From: JBBPZA01 sp963797015
GTDB lineage: Bacteria; Actinomycetota; Thermoleophilia; Solirubrobacterales; Solirubrobacteraceae
Assembly (NCBI GenBank): GCA_963797015.1
Contig: CAWCNV010000006.1
Coordinates: forward strand, 434,001-498,000
Length of the DNA stretch: 64,000 bases
Reading direction: 5' to 3'
Shown here: positions 46,666-57,167 of the stretch, in pieces
Layout of the letters: each line of letters opens with the position of its first letter
How positions within the stretch are numbered: position 1 is the first letter of the stretch
Program-made: the position numbers and the translations under genes
The notes under the pieces: model-generated
The model's database searches: none
What the model saw: the letters and a program-made list of their open reading frames with translations, nothing else
What the model was told of the DNA's origin: nothing

Positions 46666-48341
46666 GCGCCGAAGGCGCGGCCGTCCGCCGCGGGGCCGGT
46701 GAAGAGGTCGAAGTGCAGCGGGAGCCACATCAGCACGGCCAGCGCGGCCACCCATGCCAGGCCGAGCGCGGCGAGCCTCGGCGCGCGGCCGGTCAAGTGC
46801 GGCCTGGTCCGCCAGGCCAGCGCGAAGCCCTCGGCGGAGAGCAGGCAGCCCGCGACGATGCCGTAGGCGAAGAAATAGAACTGGTTCTGGGTCCCGGGCT
46901 CGCCCAGCGTGAGCGTCCCGATCAGGCCCGCGCACAGCAGCGCGAGCAGCCACGCCTGGCCGGGCCGCAGGCGCCAACCCTGGCGCCTCGCCAGCCAGAT
47001 CACGCCGATCAGCTGGGCGGCGAGCAGGGCGAAGAGGCCCACGAGCACGCCGAGCGTCGAGACGACGGCCTCCTTGGCCGGGAGCGCCGGCAGGGCGTCG
47101 CGCAGCCCGAACTTGACCAGCGTGACGCCGGTCATGTCCTTGAACGCCGCCAGCAGGTCGGGGCCGAGACGGCTCGAGTGCCCGCGGTACTGGAGCAGGT
47201 ACACCGTCGCGGCCACGACCAGCGTCACCGCCGCCGCCGGGGCGGCGGCGGGGGGAAAGCGGCGCTCGGAGGCCCACGCCCACACGACGTAGAGCGCGAT
47301 CGCGACGAAGATCAGCGGCAGCAGCGCGATCTTCGCGTCCGAGGCGCCGATCGCGAACAGCGCCACCAGCAGCCACTCGCCGGATCGCAGCTCGCTGCCG
47401 CGCGCGGCGAGGCGCTCGCCGAGCAGGCGTATCAGCGGCACGAAGATCACCAGGCCGAGGAGGAAGCTCGGGCTGCGGAACAGGTAGGTGAAGAAGAAGC
47501 CGAAGAACGGGTCGTGGGCGAGGACGGTCTGCCTGGCGTCGAGCCGCAGCTGACCCACGAAGAAGGCGAGCGCGGCGGCGCCGAGCCCGACCTTCGCGCT
47601 GCGCGAGAGGCTCTGGCCGGCGACGACGAGCTCGAGCACCGCGAGCACTACGAGCGGCAGGATGAAGAGCCGGAAGTAGATGACCGGGAGCCCGAGGCCC
47701 GTCACCTGGCTCGCCGCGGCGAAGTGGATGTTGACGAAGTAGTGGTAGGGGAGCGGCTCGCCGGCGACGCTCGGTTCCATGATCGGCCAGTGGTGCTTGG
47801 CGTCGGCCGCGATAGCGATCCAGCGCGGATAGTCGGGGAAGTAGTTGACGGTCTCGGTGCCGGGCAGGGGGGAGCCCGCGAAGTAGGCGAGCGCCACGTA
47901 CGCCGCGGCCAGCAGGCAAACGCCGGCCACGAGCCACGCGAAGCGATGCCCCGTCAGCGCCGCCGGCCGCGGCGCGGGCCGCCCCTGCGCGCCGCGCCTC
48001 CAGCGCCCTCCTCGCCGCCCTCCTCGCCTGTCGTCTCGCCGGCCGGCCGGCGCAAGGCCCAGCCCGCGACGGCGGCGACCGCCACGACCACCGGATAGAC
48101 CGCGAACAGGCCGCGCGCTCCGGTGGCCGCCGTGGCCATGAAGGCGAGGATCTCCAGGACATAGCCCAGCGCCCAGCCGATCACGACCTGGCGCAGGACG
48201 AGGGCCCGGGCGCCCGCTCAGCGCGCGGTAGGCGAGCCAGCCGGGGAGTACGACGAAGCCGGCCTCGTAGGCCAGGTACAGGAGCGCGTCGCCCGCCGGG
48301 GCGTCATAGCCGATCTCGAGCGCGAGCAGGCCGAAGCCCAC
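46666..48341 (-). pseudogene. Frameshifted polytopic membrane protein, C-terminus missing (copy X)
   Basis: From GTG 48341 the frame reads LLALEIGYDAPAGDALLYLAY, shifts near 48208 to VVIGWALGYVLEILAFMATA (second frame to about 47990), then returns for TGHRFAWLVAGVCLLAAAYV, NYFPDYPRWIAIAADAKHHW, EPLPYHYFVNIHFAAASQV and RSPSFLLGLVIFVPLIRLLG. About 11 hydrophobic segments remain. It breaks off after LHFDLFTGPAADGRAFGA and runs into copy Y at about 46665. The large external loop with HHWPIMEPSVAGEPLPYHY is typical of uncharacterised GT-C-like proteins. It is probably not functional as it stands. Confidence 0.8.
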
Positions 48342-48420
48342 CGCCAGCGCGGGGACGACGATGCCGCCGGCCCAGGCCGGCGCTGAGCCTGGCCGGCGGA
48401 CTGCGACCTGCCGTGGTCGA

Positions 48421-49493
48421 CTAAACCGCTACGGGCTCGTACTCGGTCGGGAAGGCGGACCCGCCGAAGAACCAGCTCTCGATCGCGAAGCGCGGCTTGG
48501 GCATCGCGGGATCGGAGCCGGTCTGGTGCAGGAAGAGGTCGTCGAAGAACAGCGCGTCACCGGGCTCGAAGATCGGCCTGACGATCTTCTTCCCGCCGGC
48601 GGCGGCGGCCTCCTCGGCCATGCTTCTGCGAGACCTGGTAGTCGAGCACCGCCTCCTCGGACTGCGTGCGGACGAACTCGTCGAGGCGGCGCGGCACGAT
48701 GTCCAGCCCCGGCGACTCGTCGCCGCAGCGCGAGAGCGAGAGCCACAGGTTGAGCGCCCGCACCTCGCCCATGAAGGCGCCGTCCTGGTGCCAAGCGCCG
48801 GGGACGTAGGGGTCGGCCTTGCGCAGCGTCGTCTTCTCGATCGTGATCATCGGCGGCTCGCCCAGGTAGCTCTTGACCAGCTCGGGCAGGCCGGCGTCGC
48901 GGAACATCTCCATCATCTCGTAGGTCAGCAGCGGGGCGTCGACGGCCAGCACGCCGCCGCCCTCCTTGACCCACGGGCGCACGTCGATCGGGCCGTAGCG
49001 CGGGTCGGCTGCGAACTCCTCGTAGTAGCCAGGCCTCTGCCGCGCCGCCGCCGCTGTCCTGCTTCTCGCGCTCGGCGAACGAGCGGTCGATGAGGTCGGC
49101 GAACTTCAGCGCGGCGTCGCGGTCGACGAGCCCGCGGACGAGCACGCAACCGTCGCGCAGGATGCCCGCGCGCAGCAGCTCGGGGGTGACGTCGTCGCGC
49201 GTGAACTCAGGCAGCGGGTCGCCCTCGGGGAGGTCGGCCTTGCCCGGATCGGGATGGCTGGGAGCGCTGCCGTTGGCCTCGAGCAGGCGCACGCCCGCGA
49301 GGTGCCGCAGCTTCAGGATGCGCCGCTCGGCTTCGCGATCCGGGTTCGCGCGGTTCTCCGCCGAGAGCTTGTTGATCTCGGCGAACAGCTCCTCCGTGCT
49401 CCCGGTGAAGCCTTCCGTGGTCTCGGTCGGGCGCTCCGCGAGCGCCGTTCCGCCTTCAGCCTGCTTGTTGCTCCTGCGCTTGAATAGCCCCAT
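48421..49493 (-). pseudogene. PhyH-type dioxygenase, two frameshifts
   Basis: Reconstructs to about 357 residues of a phytanoyl-CoA-dioxygenase-like Fe(II)/2-oxoglutarate oxygenase. N-terminal part from ATG 49493 (MGLFKRRSNKQAEGG) to near 49035; then YYEEFAADPRYGPIDVRPWV in a second frame, including the metal motif WHQDGAFMGEVRALNLWLSL (His-x-Asp); from about 48625 a third frame ends with FFDDLFLHQTGSDPAMPKPR, which carries the distal His and the 2-oxoglutarate Arg. All catalytic residues survive and there are no in-frame stops, so the shifts may be sequence errors or very recent. TACAGT (49501-49506) lies 7 bases before the ATG. Confidence 0.8.
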
Positions 49494-49518
49494 GGCCGCG
49501 ACTGTACCAAGGATGTGT

Positions 49519-50137
49519 TCAGCGCCGAGCACCCACCGGCCGGGCCGGTGAGCCGACCACGGTGACCCCCGCGGGCACGTCGTCGACCACCACCGCGTTG
49601 GCCCCGATCTGAGCTCCGGCGCCCAGCCGGACGGCGCCGATCACCTTCGCCCCGGTGCCGATGCTGACGTTGGACTCGACGATGGCGCCCTGCACGTTCC
49701 CGCCGCGCAGCCCGATCGTCACGAACGGTCCGATCACGCGCCGGAGTGGATCTCGATCAGGCCGTCGGCGACGAACTGCCCGTGGATGATGTAAACGCCG
49801 GCCTCCATGACCACGGGATCGCCGATCGAGACCTGGGCGATCACCATCGCCAGGCGATGTGCCAGCCGCGGCAGGAGCGGCACGCCGAGTGCCTGCATGC
49901 GCGCCTTGGCGCGGTAGAACGCCTGGGCCAGGAACGCGTCGCTCTCCCACGCCAGCCGCGCGACCTGCACGGCGGCGTCGAGCGTCGAGCGGAACTCGTG
50001 CCGCTCGCCGCGGTGCAGGGCGGTCACGCTGCGCGTCGGCGACCAGCGCCTCGCGCAGCCGCGGATGGCGCGCGCGGATCGCCCGCCAAACCGCCTTCTG
50101 GACCTCGGGAGCTGGCCGGTGTCGAGGGCGCGGTCAT
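49519..50137 (-). pseudogene. Serine-acetyltransferase-like hexapeptide protein, three frameshifts
   Basis: Segments in order from ATG 50137: PEVQKAVWRAIRARHPRLRE, EFRSTLDAAVQVARLAWESD, AFYRAKARMQALGVPLLPRL, VSIGDPVVMEAGVYIIHGQF and VIGPFVTIGLRGGNVQGAIV to GANAVVVDDVPAGVTVVGSP. This is the helical N-domain plus left-handed beta-helix of CysE/sugar O-acetyltransferases. Shifts fall near 50105, 50030 and 49738. No in-frame stops occur. TAGGGT (50150-50155, minus strand) lies 12 bases upstream. In this setting it would more likely acetylate a sugar than serine. Confidence 0.75.
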
Positions 50138-50222
50138 GAGCGGCTCGCCACCCTAGCGTGAGCGGGCGCGCGAGCCGCCGGCGCCCGCGGCCGCGCCGGA
50201 CGCGAGCACGTAGGGTGCCGGG

Positions 50223-52935
50223 ATGCTCCACGTCCACCTCGACGCGCCGCTGCCGCAGACGCTGGCCGTGGGCCGCGGGCACCGCGTTCTTCGCGGCGGG
50301 CTGGTGCGTGGCGACCGAGGGTCGGATCTGCCTCGCTCACGTTCGTCGTCGACGGCGAGGAGCAGGCGCCGATGGCCTTCGGCATGCCGCGCCTCGACGT
50401 CCTCGAGGCGCTTCACCCGGACCTCGACCCCTACGCGCTGGCCGGCGTGGAGCGCGACCCGGCACGCGCCCGACGATCCCCACCTCGGCGGCTACCGCAG
50501 CGGCTTCTGGGGGATGGTCCGCGTCGCCCCGCGCCCCGGCGCCGAGGACTGCGACGTGTCGCTGCGGGCCGAGCTCGAGGGCGGGGGCCAGGCGACCGCC
50601 CAGCTCGGGCGGATCCCGCTCGACGCGCCGGAGGCGCCGCTGCCGGCGCGGGCGCCCGCGCCGGACGCCGGGCCGCTGGTCGCGATCGCATGGCGACCTT
50701 CGAGCCGCCCATGGACCTGTTCCGCCGCCAGATCGAGTCGATCCGGGCCCAGACCCATCGCAACTGGGTCTGCGTCATCAGCGACGACCGCTCGGCGCCC
50801 GAGCGCTTCGCCGAGCTGCGCGACGCGGTCGCCGGGGACGAGCGCTTCGTGGTCTCGCGCTCGCCCCGGCGCCTGGGCTTCTACGCCAACTTCGAGCGCG
50901 CGCTGTCGCTCGTGCCCGCCGACGCCGACCACGTCGCGATGGCCGACCAGGACGACGAGTGGCGCCCGGAGAAGCTGGCCACGCTGCTCGAGCGTCTCGG
51001 TCCGGCCCAGCTCGTCTACAGCGACGCGCGCATCATCGAGCGCGACGGCCGCCCGCTCTCCGACACCTACTGGAGCCGGCGCGCCAACAACCACTCGGAC
51101 CTGCTCTCGATGCTGCTCGCCAACGCGATCACCGGCGCGGCCTCGCTGTTCCGGCGCGAGCTGCTCGACTACGCGCTGCCGTTCCCGCCCGCCCAGTTCG
51201 CGCACTTCCACGACCACTGGATCGGCCTGACCGCGCTCTCGCTGGGCGACGTCGCGTTCGTCGACGAGCCGCTGTACGACTACGTCCAGCACGGCGAGGC
51301 GGCGCTCGGCCACGAGGGCGCCAACCGCATGACCACCCTGCGGGGGCGGCTGGGCGCGCTGACCCGCGACCCGCGCGAGCTGATCCGGAGCTGGCGCATG
51401 TCCTACTTCGGCGACGCCTGCCGCCTGATGCAGTTCGCGACCATCCTCGAGCTGCGTTGCGGCGACCGCATGGCGCCGCCCAAGCGCGCCGTCCTGCGGC
51501 GCTTCCTGGCGGCCGACCGCTCGCCGCGGCCGCTGGCCGCTCTGGCCGGGCGCGGGCTGCGCGAGCTGGTCGGGCGACCCGAGACGCTGGGGGCGGAGTG
51601 GCTGCTGCTCTCCGCCTTCGCCTGGAGGCGGCTGCTGGCCGCCACCACCCGCGACCGCCCGGTCCGGGGGCTGCGGCTGGACTCGCTGCCGCCGCCGATC
51701 GTCGCTCCCCGGCCGGGAGAGCGCAGCCCGGGCGACCCGGTGGCCTGGGGGGTGGCCGACAAGATCGCGCCGCTGCGTCTCACTGTGCGCGAGGACGCGC
51801 CCGAGCGCATCAACATCCTGATCCCGACGATCGACCTGCGCCACTTCTTCGGCGGCTACATCGGCAAGCTGAACCTCGCCCGGCGCCTGTCCGAGCACGG
51901 CCTGCGGGTGCGGCTCGTGACCGTCGACCCGGTCGGCTCGCTGCCCCCGTCGTGGAGGCGCACGGTCGAGTCCTACCGCGGGCTCGCCGGTCTGTTCGAG
52001 CGCGTCGAGGTCGCCTTCGCGCGCGAGTCGGCCGGAATCGAGGTCAGCCGCGACGACCGCTTCATCGCCACCACCTGGTGGACGGCGCACATCGCCCGCG
52101 AGGCGCTGCGCTCGCTGGGTGGCGAGCGCTTCCTGTACCTGATCCAGGAGTACGAGCCGTTCACGTTCCCGATGGGCACCTACGCCGCACTTGCCCGCGA
52201 GTCCTACGACTTCCCCCACTTCGCGCTGTTCTCGACCGAGCTGCTGCGCGACTACTTCCGCAGGCACGGGATCGGGGTCTACGCGGCGGGTGAGGCGGAG
52301 GGCGACGCAGCCTCGGCCGCGTTCGAGAACGCGATCACGGCGATCGACCCTCCGACCGCCGAGGAGCTGGCCGGCCGCGCGCCGCGCCGGCTGCTCTTCT
52401 ACGCCCGCCCCGAGCCCCACGCGGCGCGCAACATGTACGAGCTCGGAGCGCTCGCGCTGGGCCGGGCGCTGGCGCGCGGCGCCTTCGCGAGCGGCTGGGA
52501 GCTGCACGGCATCGGGACCGTGGACGATCGGCGGCGCGTCGAGCTCGGCGGCGGCGAGTCGCTCGACCTGCTGCCGCGCTCCGAGCAGGACGACTACGCG
52601 GGCATCCTGCGCCGAGCACGACGTCGGCCTGGCGCTGATGTACACGCCGCATCCCAGCCTCGTGCCGATCGAGATGGCCTCCGCCGGGATGCTGACGGTG
52701 ACCAACAGCTTCGAGAACAAGACCGCGGAGGCCATGGCCGCGATCTCCACCAACATCATCACGGCGCAGCCGACGATCGAGTCCGTCGCCGACGCCCTGG
52801 TGCCGGGCGGAGGCCGCAGGCCGGCGACTTCGAGCGCCGCGCGCGGGGCAGCGAGGTGCGCTGGAGCCGTGACTGGGACCGGTCGTTCGACGACGCGCTG
52901 CTGGACCGGATCGAGTCGCCTTCCTGCGGAGCTGA
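50223..52935 (+). pseudogene. Large two-domain glycosyltransferase (GT2 + WsaF-like GT4), frameshifted
   Basis: Reconstructs to about 900 residues. A beta-rich N-terminal domain (HVHLDAPLPQTLAVG to GYRSGFWGMVRVAP) is broken by shifts near 50275, 50335, 50462 and 50688. An intact 1.9-kb stretch then encodes a GT2 domain (IESIRAQTHRNWVCVISDDR, VAMADQDDEWRPEKLATLLE) and a WsaF/rhamnosyltransferase-like GT-B domain (INILIPTIDLRHFFGGYIGK, LYLIQEYEPFTFPMGTYAAL). Shifts near 52612, 52808 and 52918 affect the end, including EHDVGLALMYTPHPSLVPIE. No in-frame stops. TAGGGT (50211-50216) is 6 bases before the ATG. Likely a functional enzyme if the shifts are errors. Confidence 0.8.
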
Positions 52936-52946
52936 CGGCGGCCGGG

Positions 52947-53849
52947 CTACCGCGTGCGGCGCGCGCGCAACTCGCGCGCGAGCCTCGCGCGGCCGCGCGA
53001 AGCGGGCGCGTGACGCGCCAGCTCAGGGACGACTCGTACCTCAGGCGCGTGTCGTGCGACGATCTTCTCGCAGACCGCCTCGTTGAACGCGAGCTCCTTC
53101 TGGACCAGTCCGAGGTTGTGGCGAACGGCGGTGTACTCGCGTATGTCGGGCTCCGGTCTCTCCAGGTCCTCGCGCGGTGACCTCGACGTCCCGCTTGCGC
53201 ATGCACCGCCCAGCTCATGTCGTGGATCCGGGGCGCGATCTCGAGGATCTCGAACGCGCGCCCCCAGTGGGCGCGGACCCACCAGTCGGAGATCAGCACG
53301 GTCGGTCCACCGCGATCCCAGGACTGGGTGTGGAACATCACGTTCATGCCCACGCGGTTCTCGTCCCAGGTCTCACCGGCGACGTACTCGGAGTTCCAGC
53401 GCCCGATGTAGGTCGCGATCAGCAGGCCACCCGGCTTGAGCAGGCGATGCAGCTCCAGCAGCCAAGGGATCGACTGGTCGGTGAGGTGCGTGAAGACCGA
53501 TATCGCCCATACCAGGTCGAATGTGCCGTACTCCAGGCCCGAGCGGCGGCGCCTCGTCGCAGCGCATGAGGTGCAGCGGCGGAGAGTGCTGACTGCGCCA
53601 GCTGGTCGACGGTCTCGGCCGTCGATGTCGGTTCCCCAGACCTCCGCCGTCTCGGCTTCGTCGAGGAAATGTCGCAGGGTGCGGCCCGCGCCGCAGCCGA
53701 AATCCAGCACGCGCTTTCCCTCGAACGACCAGTCCTCGGGCAGCAGGTCCGAGTATCGCCTGCTTGGTCTCGATGCCCTTGGCGTTCCAGGACGTGTACG
53801 CGTCGCGCAGGCGCTCGTGGTCCGCGTACCGAGCCCGCAACTGATCCAT
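52947..53849 (-). pseudogene. SAM methyltransferase with SWRVTRPLR tail, many frameshifts
   Basis: Reconstructs from ATG 53849 (MDQLRARYADHERLRDAYTS) through LPEDWSFEGKRVLDFGCGAG, TLRHFLDEAETAEVWGTDID, SPPLHLMRCDEAPPLG, YGTFDLVWAISVFTHLTDQS and LLKPGGLLIATYIGRWNSEY, then VRHNLGLVQKELAFNEAVCE and SSLSWRVTRPLRAAAR. Shifts near 53757, 53625, 53590, 53548, 53205, 53035 and 53000: seven in 900 bases, the densest in the window. No in-frame stops. GGAG lies 5 bases before the ATG, so this gene would have a ribosome-binding site. Confidence 0.78.
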
Positions 53850-53889
53850 GGTCTCCGGCTCGGACCGCCATCGGGTCAGTATTTCAATT

Positions 53890-56331
53890 TCATCTGCTCA
53901 CGAGCTGCGCGACGACCAGCCCGGTCGCCCGGTCGGTGTAGACCGGCCTGAGCTCGAAGCGCTTTGCGACCTCCGCAATCAGCCAGCGCTCGATCGCCTG
54001 GTAGCCGAAGGTCGGCGATAGGAAGGGCGGGTGAAGCGGGTCCATCGAGGGATTCGCGCGCACGGTGGCGACCGTGAGCTGGGCCGCGCGGTTGATCAGG
54101 ATGAGCTGGCCCGGCTCGAGCTTCGCCACCGCCCGCCGCAGATCGGGCATGCGCAGCGATGGCACGTAGCTGTCGGCCTTCGGATCGCCGATCGGCAGCA
54201 GGTTGTAGCGACCGCTGCGCATCAGGATCTCGGTCCCTAGGTCCGGCAGGTCGGGGAACAGGATCACGACCCGGCGCTGGCCGGGCATGAAGCGGTCGAG
54301 CAGGCGCTCGCCCACAGGCGCCCGCGGATCGATCGGCGGCGGGTCCCATAGGCGCTGCAGGGCGGGCACCATGCCGCCGCCGGGGTAGGCGTGGCCGAGC
54401 GCCGAGCTCGAGACCCGGTCGCCGGTACCCGGCCACGCGACCGCGACGAGCAGCACTGCCACGGCCATGCCGAAGCCCAGGCCGGCGACCTGGACCCTGC
54501 GCGCCGCGAGCACGGAGGAGCGCAGAAGCAGGGCGAGCCATAACGCGACCAGCACCGCGGCGGGCAGCATCACGTAGCGGATGGTCGACGTCGAGGAGCG
54601 ATTGTCGGCGTAGCTGAACAGCGCGATCGCGTAGGCGGTGATCCCCGTGAGCGCGATCAGCATCACGCGCTCGCGACGGGCGATCGCGGGCGCGCGCCGG
54701 ATCAGCAACACGATCGCGGCGGCCGACGCGAGGTAGCCGGCCGCGACGGTGAGCCCCGGGGACCAACGATCGAAGCCGTAGGTGATCTCGCCCGCGCTGC
54801 CGCCGAGGAAGTCGCGCAGGATGCCCAGGTACTGGCCCCAGCGGGGCAGGTGCCCCGTCCCCGCGAGCGTCGCCCCGGCCAGCAGCAGGTGGGTGCAGAG
54901 GCACGCGGCGAGGCCGTAGCCGGCCTGCAGCAGCAGCCGACGGCGCCGCTCGCCCGCCGGGCGCAGCCATGCGTCGACCGCGACCACCGCGGCGAAGGTG
55001 GCGGCGGTGTACGCGAAGGTCTCGAAGGCCCACACCGACGACACGCCCAGGGCGACGAGGGACGCGGCGCGGGCGGCGCGGGCGGCGCCGGGCCAGCGCT
55101 CTGCGACCACCGCGGCCAGGATCACGAGCAGGGGCAGCCCGAACCGCAACGGACCCTGCTCGGGAAGCTGTCCGACCGCGTGCGGGTAGTTGTAGGGCAG
55201 CGCGACGACCGCGACCGCGAGCGCGCCGCCGGCCAGCAGGCGCGAGACGCCGGCCAGCCGCAGGATGGCGTAGCCGGCCACGAACGACAGCGCCGTCAGA
55301 ACGCCGTCGAGTAGCCCGTAGGTGCCGTAGCCGATCGGGACGAACTGGAACACGCCCGCGAGGAAGTAGATGTAGCCGACGCCGTACTGCGAGATCGGAT
55401 CGTCGACCATCAGCGCCCCGCCGCCGAGCAGCTGATTCGTCGGCCCGAGGAGGAAGTCGTGGTGCCACTGGATGATCCCCGGCGGGAACAGCGGGATCGG
55501 CGGCTTCCGCGAGGGCTCGAAGATCACGAGGTCGGGGATCGCGAGCAGCAGCAGCACGACGATCGCCACGTCGATCGCGATCCGCCACGGGCGCGATGGT
55601 CGCGCGACCACGCCGCGCCGGTAAGCGAGCAGCAGGCCGGCGGCGACGAGCGCCCCCAGCGCGAGCGGCGCGAGCGTGACCGAACCGAGCTTCGTGGTGG
55701 ACAGCAACGTCGCGAGCACGAGCACGCCGGCGACCAGGGCTGCGACGTAGGTCCAGCCGGCGATGCGCAGCAGCGGCAGCCATGCGCGGCGCCGGGCCGC
55801 GAGCGCGAGCGCAGCGGCTGCCACCGCCCACCAGACCGCCACTGCGCCCAGCAGCACTCCAAGGCCGTCGCCCCACGGGAGGTGCGCCGACAGCTTCGTC
55901 GCGAGGACCGCCGCCGCAAAGGCCGCCGCCAGCACCGCGGTGAGGGCGGGCAGCGCGGGTCCGTTCGGGCGCGTGGCGATCGCGTCCGCCAGCCGCGGCA
56001 CTGCGAGCACCGCGAGCGGGAGCACGGCCGCGAACGCGGCGACGTACACCACGGTCTTCGCCGTCTGGTCCTGATGCACCCCGAAGGAGTTCGCGAAGAC
56101 GCGCAGGTCGGGATGGCGCGTGAGCACCGCGGCCGCCATCAGGACCGCGACCGCGGCGAGCGCGAGCGTGACCGTGAGCGCGAGTGTCGCGGCGAACGGG
56201 GCGGCGGTGTCGGTGCGGGACGCCGCCCCGGCCTCACACTCCGACGCCTCGGCGCGAGGCGGTGCGTTGTCGGTGCTCGGTATTCCCATCGGGCTTGCGC
56301 GGGCCACCCCGCGCCTGAGTCCTGCCATCAT
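53890..56331 (-). CDS. Large GT-C-like membrane protein, paralogue 2
   Basis: 813 residues and fully open although flanked by broken genes. Layout as in the 41271-43658 protein: about 16 hydrophobic segments then a soluble C-terminal domain. Shared markers include DDPISQYGVGYIYFLAG, VPIGYGTYGLLDGVLTAL, ITYGFDRWSPG, ALFSYADNRSSTSTIRY and, in the soluble part, DLPDLGTEILMRSGRYNLLP. An Arg/Ala-rich N-terminus of about 50 residues precedes the first membrane segment. The ATG pair at 56331/56328 lies 11 bases from the divergent methyltransferase start. The function is probably a sugar transferase or polymerase using a lipid carrier; unproven. Confidence 0.7.
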   Translation of the reverse strand: MMAGLRRGVARASPMGIPSTDNAPPRAEASECEAGAASRTDTAAPFAATLALTVTLALAAVAVLMAAAVLTRHPDLRVFANSFGVHQDQTAKTVVYVAAFAAVLPLAVLAVPRLADAIATRPNGPALPALTAVLAAAFAAAVLATKLSAHLPWGDGLGVLLGAVAVWWAVAAAALALAARRRAWLPLLRIAGWTYVAALVAGVLVLATLLSTTKLGSVTLAPLALGALVAAGLLLAYRRGVVARPSRPWRIAIDVAIVVLLLLAIPDLVIFEPSRKPPIPLFPPGIIQWHHDFLLGPTNQLLGGGALMVDDPISQYGVGYIYFLAGVFQFVPIGYGTYGLLDGVLTALSFVAGYAILRLAGVSRLLAGGALAVAVVALPYNYPHAVGQLPEQGPLRFGLPLLVILAAVVAERWPGAARAARAASLVALGVSSVWAFETFAYTAATFAAVVAVDAWLRPAGERRRRLLLQAGYGLAACLCTHLLLAGATLAGTGHLPRWGQYLGILRDFLGGSAGEITYGFDRWSPGLTVAAGYLASAAAIVLLIRRAPAIARRERVMLIALTGITAYAIALFSYADNRSSTSTIRYVMLPAAVLVALWLALLLRSSVLAARRVQVAGLGFGMAVAVLLVAVAWPGTGDRVSSSALGHAYPGGGMVPALQRLWDPPPIDPRAPVGERLLDRFMPGQRRVVILFPDLPDLGTEILMRSGRYNLLPIGDPKADSYVPSLRMPDLRRAVAKLEPGQLILINRAAQLTVATVRANPSMDPLHPPFLSPTFGYQAIERWLIAEVAKRFELRPVYTDRATGLVVAQLVSR

Positions 56332-56342
56332 GCCGTGCCCAA

Positions 56343-57117
56343 GTGGTGGCCGTCGCGAAGATCACGGGCGAACGGGTGGTCAGCCCCGAGGGGGGCTTCA
56401 ACCCCACCTGGCAGCGCCATGTCGCCGCCTACGAGCTCTGCGAGCCGTTCCTCGGGTCCCGGGAAGGTCCTCGATCTGGGCTGCGGCGTGGGCCACAGCT
56501 ATCACCGCCTCGCGCCCCGCGAGACGGTGGGCGTGGACATCGAGCCGGCCGCGCTCGCCGGTCAGCAACGCGAGACGGTGGTTGCCGACATGCGCGCGCT
56601 GCCGTTCCGGGACTCGAGCTTCGCGTCGATCGTCGCCGTCCAGTCGATCGAGCACGTCCCCGATCCCGAGCGCGCGATCGCCGAGGCATCGCGCGTGCTG
56701 GACCCGGACGGCGTGGCCGCGTTCGTCACCCCGAACCGGCTCACGCTCGGGCGCCCCGACGAGATCATCGACCCCTATCACTACTGCGAGTACGACCCCG
56801 AGCAGCTACGTCGCGCGTGCGAGCGCCACTTCGGCGAGGTGGAGCTGCGCGGGATCTTCGGCTCGCCCCGCTACATGGAGCTCTTCGACGAGGAGCGCGC
56901 GACGCTGGACAGGCTGCTGCGCCTGGACGCGCTGCGCCTGCGCCGGCTCGTGCCGGTGCGCGTCAAGCAATGGCTCTATGACGTAATGCTGCGACGCTTC
57001 CGGCGCACGGACGATCCGCGCGCGCAGGCGATCGGCACCGAGGACTTCGAGCTCCGCGGCAGCCGGCTCGCAGAATCGCTCGACCTCTGCGCGGTCTGTC
57101 GGTCGCCACGGAGATAG
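56343..57117 (+). CDS. SAM methyltransferase with one frameshift
   Basis: About 257 residues when one base is corrected near 56457: KITGERVVSPEGGFNPTWQR and RHVAAYELCEPFLG in the first frame continue as GKVLDLGCGVGHSYHRLAP, TVVADMRALPFRDSSFASIV, SIEHVPDPERAIAEASRVLD and FVTPNRLTLGRPDEIIDPYH in the second. These are complete class I methyltransferase motifs. The break is in GGGTCCCGGG, a run where single-base errors are common, so I treat the gene as probably intact. Start GTG 56343. The next methyltransferase follows directly. Confidence 0.72.
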
Positions 57118-57167
57118 CGTCGCCCGCGACCTGCGCGTGGTGCGGGGCGGCCCTCGACGACAGGGCC

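Noticed and set aside
50492..53710. 1072-codon minus-strand frame
   Set aside because: Only its first third (above about 53000) contains methyltransferase sequence; the rest is antisense to the fused glycosyltransferase.
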